Both the position numbers and the translations under genes were made by a program. A DNA stretch of 64,000 bases from Bryopsis sp. KO-2023 (lineage: Eukaryota; Chlorophyta; Ulvophyceae; Bryopsidales; Bryopsidaceae): NCBI GenBank assembly GCA_030272585.1, contig BSYQ01000004.1, positions 496,001-560,000 of the forward strand, given 5' to 3'. The notes under the pieces were generated by a model. That model saw only the letters and a list, made by a program, of their open reading frames with translations, had not been told where the DNA came from and did no database searches. This document shows positions 45,631-56,930 of the stretch, piece after piece (the stretch's first letter is position 1; each line of letters starts with the position of its first letter).

Positions 45631-48600
45631 GAGTGTCGATTTGTGCTTCTTTGTTCAAATTTCAATGACGCTCTTATTATGGCAGGCAACGAAAGCTTAA
45701 AGCGTACCTCTTTAGTGGTAGGGAAATGGACGAGGTCGAACTTGCTCTCATTCGCAAAGGAGTTTTCCCTTTGCTTGGTGTGGGTTCATTTTGTTTGAGA
45801 TTGTTGTTTTTGATGTTGATCCTGCCGTGCTCATGAGGGGGGATGCTTCGTTGAACCTTTGTTGTACAGAGAGGGAGAGAGGCACATTGTAGTAGGGGAA
45901 CATTGAAAATGAGGAATGTATGAAAGCTTACAGTCACATGGGGAATTCCCCTTTTCGAAAAGGGGTGGAAATCATGAGCTTGGAACGGGTATTTTTGTTT
46001 CTTCAACCTGTGGAAGTTGCAGTTGATCAATTATGCTTGAAAAGCAAGTCAGCACGGGGTTTGGAACTGATGTTTCACATGGTTTTTGCTCTCTATCCGT
46101 CGCACAATCTTTCTTTTCTGGTTCTTCCACAATCTTTGTGTTTACATTTCGTCCTTGGCCTGAAGGATTGGGATGAAAACCCAACTGGCTGACCCTGATC
46201 TATATATAGAGAGATTTCTATCGTAGTGTTTGTGTTGGAGCTCAGTCGGACTGACAACCCCCAGCAGGTATTGCACGAAATCTAGCTCACAAGTCTTCTG
46301 CGATTGATCAACTTTCACTGGCTAAGCTTTGGGTCCAATTGTCCAGGGTTTTCAATGTGTTACATCGAACCTGAAGCCCCATGTAGGCCATCCACCATAG
46401 AAATGTGTAAAATAGGCCCATACAACCACCAACCAAAATTGCTGTACCTGTCTTCGAATGTCAATTGGTTTTATCCAACTACATCTTTTAGTTTTATCAT
46501 AGTCTCAGTGCCATTTTATCAATCGATCAAACCTCACACCCTTCGAAAAAAGGACTCTTGGAATGAAGAAGCCTCTGATAAAAAGTAATATCAAAACTAC
46601 ATATTTTTTGAAGTTCACAATAAAAGCAAAAAAAAAACTTGAGTATGCCTTGTGGAGTATCAATATCCACTTTATATACAGTGGAGGTCATCAACAAAAG
46701 CACAATCCTAAAACAGTATAAAAAAGTCGTTCGCCCAGCACAGTCACATGACCCCAGTTGTGGGCCTAGCAGGTAAAGCGCTGGGTATGTTCGTTCGGGG
46801 AGTTTTCTTCCATCTTTAACTGGCAAGACACAGAGAACCCCCACCGCCCCCTGCAATTCAGCATACTATCTAAAGTGATCTCCAATGTGGAGAAGATCAA
46901 CGCTCTGAAATCCTGCTTTGTTCAGTTCCGGATTTTTTTTTCTTCTGAAAATAAAGCGATCCGAACCCTAAAAACAGCCCGACACGAAATCAACCACCCG
47001 CCCCGAAACAAAAACAAAAAATCTTCTCACCACTTTTCCTTTCTTGCAAAATTCAATCATCCCATCGAAAGAAAATGACATCAAAATGAGGGAAAGACCC
47101 CCCCCCCAAAAAAAAAAAGCACAGACATACAAAGACCCAAAATTCAACTGTGCTCGACGAAATTTTCTTCGACGAACAAAACCTCACAAAACTCTGGCTG
47201 CAGACAAGACAAAACCTTGTGCAGCGATGAACTCGGGCAATGTCGGCAAAACTATCATTGCTGGGATTTCGTGCTTGTGTGGAATTCGAAGTGATGGTGA
47301 CTGTCGAAAAGGCAACCTACCGCACCACATTTTTTCTCCAAAAAACAGAAAAAAACCCAGAAAACCCCAGAAAAACCAGAAATGAAAAACCAGACAACCA
47401 GGAAAAACAGAAAGAAAACATATAATGAGCCAGTTTCTTTTTCGAAGAAGTCTTCTAATTTTTTTTTTCAGCTTCAGGGTTCAATCGGCAATATTACACA
47501 CTTTTTTTCTCCATGTTTTTAATATTCAGCAGATGATTATGTGTTTTTTCAATTTTTTTTTTGCCACCCATCATAAAAAGCATCTCTTTTTTTTACCCCC
47601 TTTTCCTTCTGGACCATATCTTGCTTCTCTCTTCTATCGGCCCATTCCCCCCTTTTTTTAAAAAACACGTAGAATTATGAAAATAAAAAAAAGAAACAGC
47701 AAATCCAAAAACTTAATCCATACACCTCCCTTTTTTTGTCTGCAACACAGTCCCCCAGTCAGACCAATTTAACATCATAATTTTTTTTGTAGCATACCCT
47801 CTTTATGGTTGGTGCCCTCTTGGGGACGTGGAAAAAAAATGGTAAAAATTGATATAATTGCTAACTCAAAATGATGCAAAAATCATTAACAATGTCGGCA
47901 CCTTTAGTCATGCTGAGTATCTGACACAAGGTAGAATAGATTTTCCCCCCATGTTTTCCCTCGTCACTTCCTCTCTCTAATTCATGGACCTTTCGCATGC
48001 ATCAATAATCCCTGAACAAAAACACTCGCATCGACTCTTTTTTTTTTCTTTTGAATTGCAATCAAAATCATACCTTTCTTTTTCCTCCACCCTCCCCTCT
48101 CTTTTATAAGCGTTCCTTTTTTTTCATGCTTGCTTTTGAAAAACATATTTTCACCGGGGCAACTTCTCTCCTTGTTACAATCATAATCAAAATACCAATG
48201 GTAAGACGTTTTCTCTCTTTTTCATTTTTTTTTGGTAAACCTCCTATTCCTCCAGACACCATTTTTCTTTTGTTTTTCCTCTCTCAAATTTTCCCCAGCC
48301 ACGCCTAAATTCATAGAAAAATACTACAAACCTTCCTGTCGAAGTTCGGACGACCTCCATAGAAATGGCTTTTCCAAAAATTAAAAAAAAAGAGGGTCCT
48401 CCAAAAGAATTTCACATCAGAAAGACAATTGCTGTTTTTTTTCCTTTTCTCTTTCTTTTTCACCCCCAAAGAAAACAGCACATCGGAAAATTTCTCTTTT
48501 TTTTTGTTTTGCTCATCTTTTTTTTTTTCCTCCCCATACAAATCTGGACACAAACCCACACCTTTCCCCGAAAGGTCCCAAATCTTTGACCCAGCGCATG

Positions 48601-48886
48601 TCACTGGATTCAAAAGTTATTCTGGGCATGTTATTATTTGTTTGTTGGCTTTATCCAGCGAATCCCCAGGCCCGCAAAACATTTCCCTCAAATTTGCTGA
48701 AAGCTAACCCCCCTACCAACCCCCTGTTCCCCCCAGTGCTCTCACACACCCCTCGTTGATTCCTCCATCCCAAAAATGCCTCTCCTTCAATATTGCACAA
48801 CCAACCCTGGCCCCGTCAGCGACCATTTTCACATACCCACCGTTGAATCCCCCCTTCTGCAAGATCACGAAAAAAAAAAAAACCCC
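45631..48886. other. Intergenic, T- and C-rich
   Basis: No gene supported over 3.2 kb. Composition is strongly biased (T, C and A runs). It contains one copy of a dispersed repeat (46359-46453). Confidence 0.55.
46359..46453 (+). repeat. Dispersed repeat, copy 1
   Basis: About 95 bases starting TGTTACATCGA resemble 51983-52077 in the same orientation, at roughly 70 percent by eye. The plus-frame translations share CYIE...APC.PST. Nature unknown. Confidence 0.6.
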
Positions 48887-49470
48887 TCAAATCTTTCCCC
48901 CCACCCCTCGCTGGAGCAATTCTACCACCTTCGCCGCAAATTGCGATCCCCTCCTCCATTTTTTTTTTTCAGTAGTTGTGTTCACCAGGTTTTTCCACTT
49001 ATCGTGGAGGTCAGAACGCAACCGACCCTTCACCTTGAATAAGGGGTAGTCCCAATAAATTTTGTTCCACCTCCCGGTGAAGGACCTGAAACAATGTACA
49101 GTTATGTTTTCAACTCACCATAAAATTTATTCTTACAATGTATTAATATATATATAACACGCCGCTCACCGCTCGATCCCACGCAAGAGCGTCGACGTCT
49201 CCTCGTCGCTCCACGGTCGTCTTGTCGCCAAAAATCCGAATCTCGTCTTCCCATTCTCTCTGGTTTCATCCCCGAGTGATTTGGTACCCCCTGCAATCGC
49301 TCCTCTGACAAATTTGAGCCCGACCTGCCGGAAACCTCTCTCCTTGGCTTTGCGCCCTTGAGTGCCAATCTGAGGGCTTGCTGCAGAACCCCCGAGGTTG
49401 CCACCTTGTCCATGTCTGACAACACCGACAGGAGCCTCTTGTTCAGCTTCGTTCCTCTTTCCCCCTGGAG
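48887..49470 (-). CDS. TRF-like Myb/SANT protein, 5' end not found
   Basis: The exon ending at 49170 (from about 49470) has RFGFLATRRPWSDEETSTLL, and the exon 48887-49085 continues RSFTGRWNKIYWDYPL, then SDLHDKWKNL, joined in phase 2. RPWSDEE...L..GIE...GRW..I..DYP...R...DL.DKWKNL is the telobox Myb of plant TRF-like and other telomere-repeat-binding factors, normally at the C-terminus, as here (stop at 48887). Upstream of about 49470 the frame closes at TGATGA and the neighbouring minus-strand sequence is a beta-mannosidase piece, so the N-terminus is missing or far away. Confidence 0.7.
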
Positions 49471-49664
49471 AGATACCAGGGCGCGAGTCTCATCAGGCGG
49501 AGGTTTGTGGTTTCCTTGATCGTCTCAACGGGGCCGGTTGGTTCTCCTTCCAGAGGAATCACCTTGGCGTATGTTGAAGACAGGATCGACGAAATTCGTC
49601 AAATTCCGAGCAAATTCTGTACCACAAGAGTTGATCGTGCGTGCGATGGGAATGAATCGGCTTA

Positions 49665-52318
49665 CCTTACCCTCCATGCTAACTTGGAGTTCGCTATTCA
49701 CGTCGCTGGTCACGTGAATTTCCAGCGTCTGATTGGCTTTGTGGAGTCTGGTGGAGATTGCGAAGGGTGCAAAAAACTGACGAGCCACGTAATGCAGCAA
49801 TTTCCACTGGCCCCCGTAATTGATCCCACTCCAGGAAGGACCTTGCCAAATGTCATTCAACTGGGGGGGGGGGGAACAGATGGAACATGTAAGACGACCC
49901 ACAAAGAACTGCCCAGCGACTATTTTTTCCACATGAAGACTAAAACTAATTCAAAAAGAACACAGAACAATTTAGCAATCGATCCTCACTTGCCAGTACA
50001 AAGCTCCCCTTGTAAGTGCTTTGGGGTCGGACTTCAGGCTCCTCCAATATCGGACTGCTGTGTCGTAGCAAAGTGCTTGATGCAACTGGACGTTTAAAAC
50101 AATATCAAAACTATTCTCAGCTTCTGTTTTCCCCGTTTCTGTTTCAGCAGCAAACATAACGATAATGCTATTTTTAGGAAAGCTTCCTTTGTATTTGCTG
50201 GGGGGGCACCGAAAACAGCATTTTTTTCTGATTGGGAACCATATTTGTTCTGCACATTTTACGAACACAGCAAAACCATTTTAGAGCGGAATGAGCGTGT
50301 CGTAAATTTGTCCCTCCAACCTGAGTCAAGTAAATCCAGTGCTTGAAAAGCAATTCCTGGCGTTTTGGATTTTCATCGGGATCTCTTGCCAACGGTAGAG
50401 TAAAATGTCTTTCCAACTGTGACAGCAATTCTTTGTTTCCATTTGGATGTCTTTGCCTGTCACAAAAGAACAAAGACTCAACTGTAAAAAGCAAAGAAAA
50501 AAATCCAGGGATCTTAATAATAGAAGAAAAAGAAAATGAAGAAATGACTGAGGCGATGGCAGCAAACTAGGTCCAAGAGACCATCCAGGTCATATATCAC
50601 ATTCGCAGACTGGAACATATGCACCCAATACGTATGTCAGACCTGAATTCCGAAAGCTCCGAATCGTAGCTCCAGTCCTCGGGGCTGCTGACTGCTCGGT
50701 ATGCCTCAAAAGAGGGAAAGCTTTGGAACCCAAACTCTGACACAAATTTGGCTTTTGGAAAAGTCGAATAGCTCAGCCCATCATTCACGTAGTCATAGAA
50801 ATGAACGTCCCCATACTCTATGCAGTTTGTGTTGCCGTATCTTTTGACGTAGGGATCCTCTGATATCACACCATTGGAAGGACTGGTGTCGATATAAAGT
50901 ACGTGTGGATCCACCTGATAGTCAAGAAAAAGAGCAGAAAAAAAGACTCACCCATTATTACCTACTCTTATTGGACAATTATGTATGTAATACAAAAAAA
51001 GGTACTGTGAGAAACAACCCAGGGTCCAGTATTTGAATCTGAATAATATCCTACAAAACATACTGTTGCTGTACACTTTTAACAGCACTTTTTTTGTGAG
51101 TTTTTTTATGATAGCTTACTTGCACAAAAAACGGTTTCGTGATTTTCAAAAAGTGTCCTTTCTTTCAAGCATTCTCTACGATGGCAATGGTTTCTTTTCT
51201 TTTTCCAATCCTTTTTTTTTTCGGTGGCCCCTTACTTTGTTCAAGGCTGCACCAACGGTGTCGACAAAAATCTTGTACAAATCTACAGCATATCGAATTC
51301 GATTGTCCCAGGTGACTTTGAACCAGTCCATTGAATTTTCGTTTTCATTGTTGCTTCCCCAAATTACGATGGACGGATGTGAGCCCAGTCTAAACGCTTG
51401 AAACGAAACCTCCTGTTCTATCTTTGAAAACCAAGCAAAACAAAATCAACATACAATGTCTCAATCAAATGGAGACTTGAAAAAACAAATTAAAATAAAA
51501 TGTAGAGAAATAAAATGAAATAAAGTAATAATTGAAATAGGCAATAACGAGGAGAATTTACATTGGACGATCAAGAAGACAAATTCAGCCACTGGAACAA
51601 ACAAAGGTTTGCTGTGCTATCCAATATTCTTTAAAAAACTTCTTTTTTTCTTTTTTTTTCCAAGCCTCTGCAGATTTTTTTTTTATGTGTATTTACAAAA
51701 TGTGTTGAAACACAACAAATCTAAAAGAATCCAGTCTGACATGGGCCATACTTTATCGATGCTTACCTCCTTCAGGAACGGTTCATGTCTAGGATACATT
51801 CCACATGCAAACATGGCTTTTTGCCAAACCAACACCCCCAATTCATCACAGGCATCATAAAAAGCATGTGAAAAATAGTTTCCACCACCCCTGCAAAGAA
51901 TAGGAAAGGCTCATGACTGGAGAATGGAAATTAACCAGTTATGGAACCCACATCGGCAATATTACCACAGTATGTCCCAAACTTGTTACATCGAGGCAAT
52001 CGCCCCATGCAGCCCGTCCACTATGCAAATGAGTGATGTGGGCCTACCACAGTATGCGTCCATAAAATTGTCTGTAAAATTACTTAACTGTTTTCTTGAA
52101 CCTGGAAAAATGCATAAAAGAATAAATAGAAGAATAGAAAAGAAGCACAAAAAAAACCCTGCGGAACTCACCACACTCTCAGCATATTCATGTTGGCTTC
52201 TCTAGCATCTGCTGTCATTTGTCGTATTTCATTCTCAGTGGGTTTTGAATGAATGATATCCATCGGAATGATGTTGGCTCCCTGGGCAAATATCGGCACT
52301 CCGTTCACGCGAAAATAG
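49665..52318 (-). pseudogene. GH2 beta-mannosidase catalytic core, both ends missing
   Basis: Seven exon blocks in order: 52172-52318 (SFYFRVNGVPIFAQGANIIP...NMLRVW), about 51772-51894 (GGGNYFSHAFYDACDELGVLVWQKAMFACGMYP), about 51234-51420, about 50643-50912, about 50329-50460, about 49992-50108 and about 49665-49862 (LNDIWQGPSWSGINYGGQWK). The acid/base Glu (WGSNNENEN) and the nucleophile (KFVSEFGFQSFPS) are both present. No AG acceptor precedes the first block: a stop lies in frame just upstream and the preceding Ig-like exon is absent on this strand. The last block ends at a donor with no C-terminal exon beyond it. Complementary pieces lie on the opposite strand at 45315-45630 and 53589-53913. 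The enzyme family removes beta-mannose from glycans in lysosome-like compartments. Confidence 0.8.
51983..52077 (+). repeat. Dispersed repeat, copy 2
   Basis: Partner of 46359-46453; lies in the intron between the first two beta-mannosidase core blocks. Confidence 0.6.
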
Positions 52319-52643
52319 AACGATTCCCCAAATCAAAATTACATTCAAAAAATGAATGTACTTTTTAGCTTTCCAGCCTGCTTGAGTTCAATAAGAAATT
52401 CAACCAACCTTCCACTTCGTTTCCAAGGGACTGCCTGACAAGCTCCACATTGCAAAAGAGTGAATAGTGAATGAAAAGAAAAGACTGAATGTGGTAGCAG
52501 TAAAATGGTGAGAGGACACCTTTTCAATTAGACCCGTGCAGTAGCAAGAAAAGGGGTTCAAGGAAACCCGATTCCTTGAATTCTACAAACCTTTCCAACC
52601 CCCCTTCCATCATACAAAAACAATTCCTGCAATAACGAGCATT

Positions 52644-53302
52644 TCAGAGCAGTGATTTCCGGCAACTCGATCCTGCGAGTCGCCCTGACAACCATGCCCA
52701 ATAAAAGTTGAACCCACCTATCCTCCTTAACACATCCACAATCTCGCCACACAAATACACCCCAGGCAAACCTCTGGATTCCATCGTTGAACAGTCTAAC
52801 TCAGATAAAGGCACCCCGCCCCCAGTGACTTCCGCTTTCTTGTACCTTTGATGACCCTCGGAGGACAACTCATACCGAGTCAGCACCTCCAGCAAGGATT
52901 TCATTTCAAGTTTTCTGATTTGAACAGATTTGGAACCAAGCCTTTCGTCGTGCTTTTCAGAACACCCTCCCAGAATGCCACATCTTTGCCTATCCAATTC
53001 ACCGTCAACTTCGGCTTCACACCATTTCGTTCCATCCCCATTACGGCATAGTGTGACAAATCCAAGAAGCCGGGTCCACTGTAGCCCTTGTGAGTGAAAA
53101 GAAACCCTGATCGATCCGACTGCCGAACACCCCCTTTGCCTTTGCTGACCCGTGTTTCCACAGAGACATCATACAGGGAAACCCCGGGCAGTGGCTCGCC
53201 CCCTGGATGCTGCCCAGTTAACGGGGTGAGCGCCGGATAGGTTTCGTTCATTTTATGGCGAAGGGATTCGATGATGTTGTGTCCACTACCATCAGTGCCC
53301 AC
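52644..53302 (-). pseudogene. HI0933-family flavoprotein, C-terminal part, frameshifted
   Basis: The segment 53302 to about 52905 encodes VGTDGSGHNIIESL...LFTHKGYSGPGFLDLS. The segment about 52905 to 52644 encodes KSLLEVLTRYEL..., then AEVTGGGVPLSELDCSTMES, GVYLCGEIVD and IGGFNFYWAWLSGRLAG. These are ordered signatures of the HI0933-like NAD(P)/FAD-dependent oxidoreductases. The two parts are in different frames that meet at GAAATGAAATCC (about 52902-52912); one extra A would unite them, and there is no room for an intron. The N-terminal FAD-binding GGGxAG region is absent upstream, where a beta-mannosidase piece lies on the other strand. Confidence 0.75.
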
Positions 53303-53588
53303 TGTAGAATTGAAGGGTCAGGATTCCCTGATCGTCAAAATGGATGAGGTTCGTTTCATGCTTTTCTCTCGTTGCCTTAATGAGCCTTTCTTTGAATTTC
53401 AAGTCAACAGGAGACTTGTTCAACAATAACAGAAACGTACACAGAACTGTTGGGAAATTTTCGCGCAATTTTTAAGAACTTGTACTGATAATTTACAGAC
53501 TGTTTTGCATTGCATTGCTTTGAATTTTTATTTTTGATTGGGGGTATGGGCAGCCTAAAGTTCTTCTTGTGTCTTCAAAAACTTTCAG

Positions 53589-53913
53589 GTGGTTGTGAAA
53601 GAACCTTACAATCTGTGGTGGCCACATGACATGGGAAAGCAGTTTCTGTACACCGCTGACATAAAATTCAAATTGAAAAAATTGCCGCAGAATGAGGTCG
53701 AGAGCTCAAGAACAAAGTAAGAAATAACCTCACTGGTCCATATTCTTTCTGAAATATGACATTGACCCTTAGAAAATATTAAGAGAGTCTTTTGTTTCTG
53801 CATTTCTGTTTCTCCATTTGCATAATATGGAATCTTCAGCTATGTTATATTAAAAAAGATTAACACTGTTTTCTTTTGCAGAAAAATTGGACTGCTTCGT
53901 AATCGAATCAACT
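53589..53913 (+). pseudogene. Beta-mannosidase middle Ig-like exon, isolated
   Basis: The exon 53589 to about 53717 encodes VVVKEPYNLWWPHDMGKQFL, then LYTADIKFKLKK, ending at a splice donor. A second block after an AG at about 53880 gives KIGLLRNRIN and then TAG. LWWP.DMG.Q.LY is the signature just before the catalytic barrel of GH2 mannosidases, and KIG starts the next motif (normally KIGFRTVE), after which the frame is lost. No sugar-binding N-terminal exon lies upstream. Confidence 0.65.
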
Positions 53914-53927
53914 AGCCATGTTCAAAA

Positions 53928-55244
53928 CTAGCCATGTTTTGCCCTTGCCTCTTCTACCATTTCCCTCATTTTGGATTTCAGCACATCTTGCACGGCAGCC
54001 ACCGGCAGCAGCATCTTTTGGGTGCCCACCTTGATTTCGATATCCTTCGTGAATTCTACTTCGGAAAGAATATCCGGCCTAGAGGTCAAAACCTCATCAG
54101 TCACGATTTTCTCGCCTTCCACAGCATCCCAGCTTTCATTTCTTCTTTTTCTTTTTGCTAATGATCTTTTTGCACTCTCCTCCAGTTGAGTCGGGGGGTT
54201 GTCAGTCTGTTGGTTCCATGCAAGGTATCCCTTGTTAATGAATCTCCATGGGGAAAAGCAACACACCCCCTCGGAAAGTGGTAACCATAATCTGCCCAAC
54301 TCTCTTTTGGTATCTCTTTTGCTAATCCACCCGAATTTCCCCCCCCCCCCCCCCCCCCCTCATCTGAAGCCATCAACCCAACCCAGCAATACTCGAGGAA
54401 GTCTAGAGAACGTTGACTACGTCAGGAGGAATAGAGGAAAACAAAGAAAATCATGATCATCGACTCACCTCAATCACAGCCACATGTCCAAGCCTTGCTG
54501 CAATTTGCATCGGCGTTTCAGAATTGGAACGAGGTGCTGCTCTCGAAGCTCCGCAACTGACCAAAACCTGAATCGGGAAAGAAAAAGACCTCTTAGCCCA
54601 GTTGGAAAGATCCCTGGCTTCGATCGAGGCTTCTTTTTCCCTGCCCTTCCCTGTAGGCACCCTGGCCATCACTTTTGTGGGGATTGCCTCCAATCTATGA
54701 ATTATTCCGCACTCCGCTGACCTCTTTGCACGCCCAGCCCCTTTCTAAGAATTCGAGATTAGTTCCTGGCGGGGAATTTGCACCACCGTCCGGTGTGTTT
54801 GTTCTTTTGCGGAAAGGCTGCCTATGTTCTATATGCAACAGATTTCACCTCTGAGTTGTCTTCCTCCGGTCGTTTCAGGCCGCCCAATCTCACAGAAGCG
54901 TTTCTGTTTTTGTTTTTTGGGTTGGTTGGTTTTTGGAGGTCTGGTTAAATCTTTCAAAACCCCATCCAGTTCCATACTCGCACCGTCGACAGCAAGATAG
55001 TACGCTTTTGACAAAAGATCAAATTGGGAATATCCTACTTTTTTGCTTACTTCTTCCCAGGTTTCCCACAAGGAATTTGTATTATTCGCCCGCTTTTCGA
55101 GAGCGAACCCAGCCTGCACACACGAAACGGGAAAAGTAAACAGGTGAAAGGAAACAGGACGCTACGCAAACGGCCCTCGGTTTTGAAACTTACGATTATT
55201 TTGAACTCCAACCCTCTGAGGTCAACACCATTTGTCCCCGACAT
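53928..55244 (-). CDS. Small ankyrin-repeat protein
   Basis: Exon 1 is 55194-55244 (ATG, 17 codons, donor GTAAGT). It joins in phase 0 to about 54949-55110 (AGFALEKRANNTNSLWETWE...AYYLAVDGASMELDG). Next are a short exon near 54725-54780 (NLEFLERGWACKE), 54477-54570 (VLVSCGASRAAPRSNSETPMQIAARLGHVAVIE), and a last exon from about 54270 to the stop at 53928 (RFINKGYLAWNQQ...RAKHG). The middle exons form about two ankyrin repeats. The C-terminal third is charged and coiled (LEESAKRSLAKRKRRN; LPVAAVQDVLKSKMREMVEE), with an NLS-like KRKRR. Family not recognised. The start of duplication copy B lies about 190 bases upstream. Confidence 0.6.
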
Positions 55245-56179
55245 TGCAGCGGCGCGACGCTCGAAGTTCGAAAGTTCTTCACGGTTGATGGGCAACAAGA
55301 AGCACCAGCCGGACTACCCCCTACGCGGCGAATTGGCGTTGGAAGCGGGGCCCAGCACTCCATTTTTCTCAGGTGATTCAACATCTGTCACCAGCTTCCG
55401 CAGGCTTTGTCATCGGCGTGCACGGGGTAGAACACTGCGAAGAGCGTGCCGCAAGCCAGTCTGTCGGTGTTGCTTGTATGGATGGCTGACACAGGAGGGT
55501 TTACTACCCTCTGGTATCTGGTATCAGGGTATCTGCAAGAGCTGGGCGAGAAAACGATCCGAGGTAGCTGCCCACATTGTCGGAAAAACTTTGAGTTTGA
55601 TTTCACGCGCTTCCAGGCGCCTGCGAGAGTTGTCGACAGATGAAGCGAGAGAAACATGCACTTCTGAACTTGGCTTATATTAGTGGCGCCTCGAGCTCCC
55701 ACAAGCTTTTCGTGATCAGAACCTTCTCGTCGGAAGGTCGAATGAACCTGCTTCCTGTGGTTATGTTCTTGATATGGGCGCTCTGGCGCGTGTCGACGCG
55801 AAGCGTTATGTGTGGTGTTCCGTCAGGTGGGTGTGTTGTTGAATTTGGCGTTTTCCCTGCCCATCCTTGATGAGACTCCTTTTTGTGTTGGAAGTTGATG
55901 ACGTGGAGTTTGCTTTGGTTTGCAGGATCCTCAACTGGCGGCGACGGCCAGGTGTGAATCTTGATATTCGATCAATAACCATCGTCTTTCACTCGATTTC
56001 TGACTTGGGATTCACCTCTTTGCGTTTTGTGTTGTGCGAAAATTAGGGTGACGGTCTTCCCGCTACTCCTTCACTCCGAAAGCTGCTACGGGATGCGCAG
56101 CCACTCGTTGCTGTGGGTGCAAGCGAAATCAGATATCCATGCAATTTCATTTCGATCGTAGTGTACGAACAATACGATG

Positions 56180-56930
56180 GGTGTATTCCCAATTCGCCGC
56201 GTACCATTTCGCCGCATCCCGCTACGCCGCCGTCAGACATGCGCATTTCAACACGTGACTGCACTTTTCGAACTTTTTCTGTTCGCCACAATCGGTTTAG
56301 CGACGACTTCTGGAAAAACGCGCGCGTTCAAGCGTGCTAACGAGCGTACTGACCAGCGTGCATCGACACGCTGGGTTGCATGATGGCCGTTGCAAGGAGG
56401 TTCAAGAAGAAGCGACAGAAAATCTAAAAGGGGGCAACAGAAACTAACGAAAGAAAACAAAAATGGCTCGAACAGGACCGACCTCTCTCTACTGACAATG
56501 TGACATTCGCTGTGGTGTCGGTGGGAGGAGGACTCGAACCTCCTTTCGAAGGCCACCATCCCTTCCCGCCGTCTATCGGTGTACTCCCACTACTCCGACT
56601 CCCGTTACTCGGACTCGCATTAGTCCGACATCTGCAACTCTGACAAAAAGCGTAAAAAGGGGGGGTTGTTTAGGGGTTAGGGTTAGCGCGACCGGCAGAG
56701 TAGTGGGAGTAGTGGGAGTAGTGGGAGTAGTGGGAGTAAACCCCGTCATTGGTGCACACTCATCCGTTCGTGCGCGCGTCAGGGCAGCAGACGTTCTTTC
56801 CCAAGCACCGCAGTCGTCGCGAAAGTGACTTGAAAAGTTCGAAAAGTTTTTTCACGTGTTGAAATGCGCTTGTCTGACGACGGCGTAGCGGGATGCGGCG
56901 AAATGGTACGCGGCGAATTGGGACTAAATC
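56180..56930. mobile_element. 751-bp non-autonomous TIR transposon with 8-bp TSD
   Basis: The insertion is flanked by ATACGATG (56172-56179 and 56931-56938), and copy A has a single ATACGATG (22133-22140) with continuous flanks: a clean empty site. The terminal inverted repeats are about 90 bp, for example CCCAATTCGCCGCGTACC at the left and its complement at the right, with imperfect outermost bases. No transposase ORF. The interior holds a 9-bp minisatellite and a B-box-like sequence. The 8-bp duplication suits hAT- or P-type elements. Confidence 0.9.
56700..56738. repeat. GTAGTGGGA minisatellite
   Basis: Just over four 9-bp units inside the 751-bp transposon, mirrored by related ACTCCCACTACTCCG words near 56582-56600. 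Confidence 0.9.

Noticed and set aside
56674-56690. Telomere-like TTAGGG units
   Set aside because: Only about two units inside a transposon, too short to mean an interstitial telomere.
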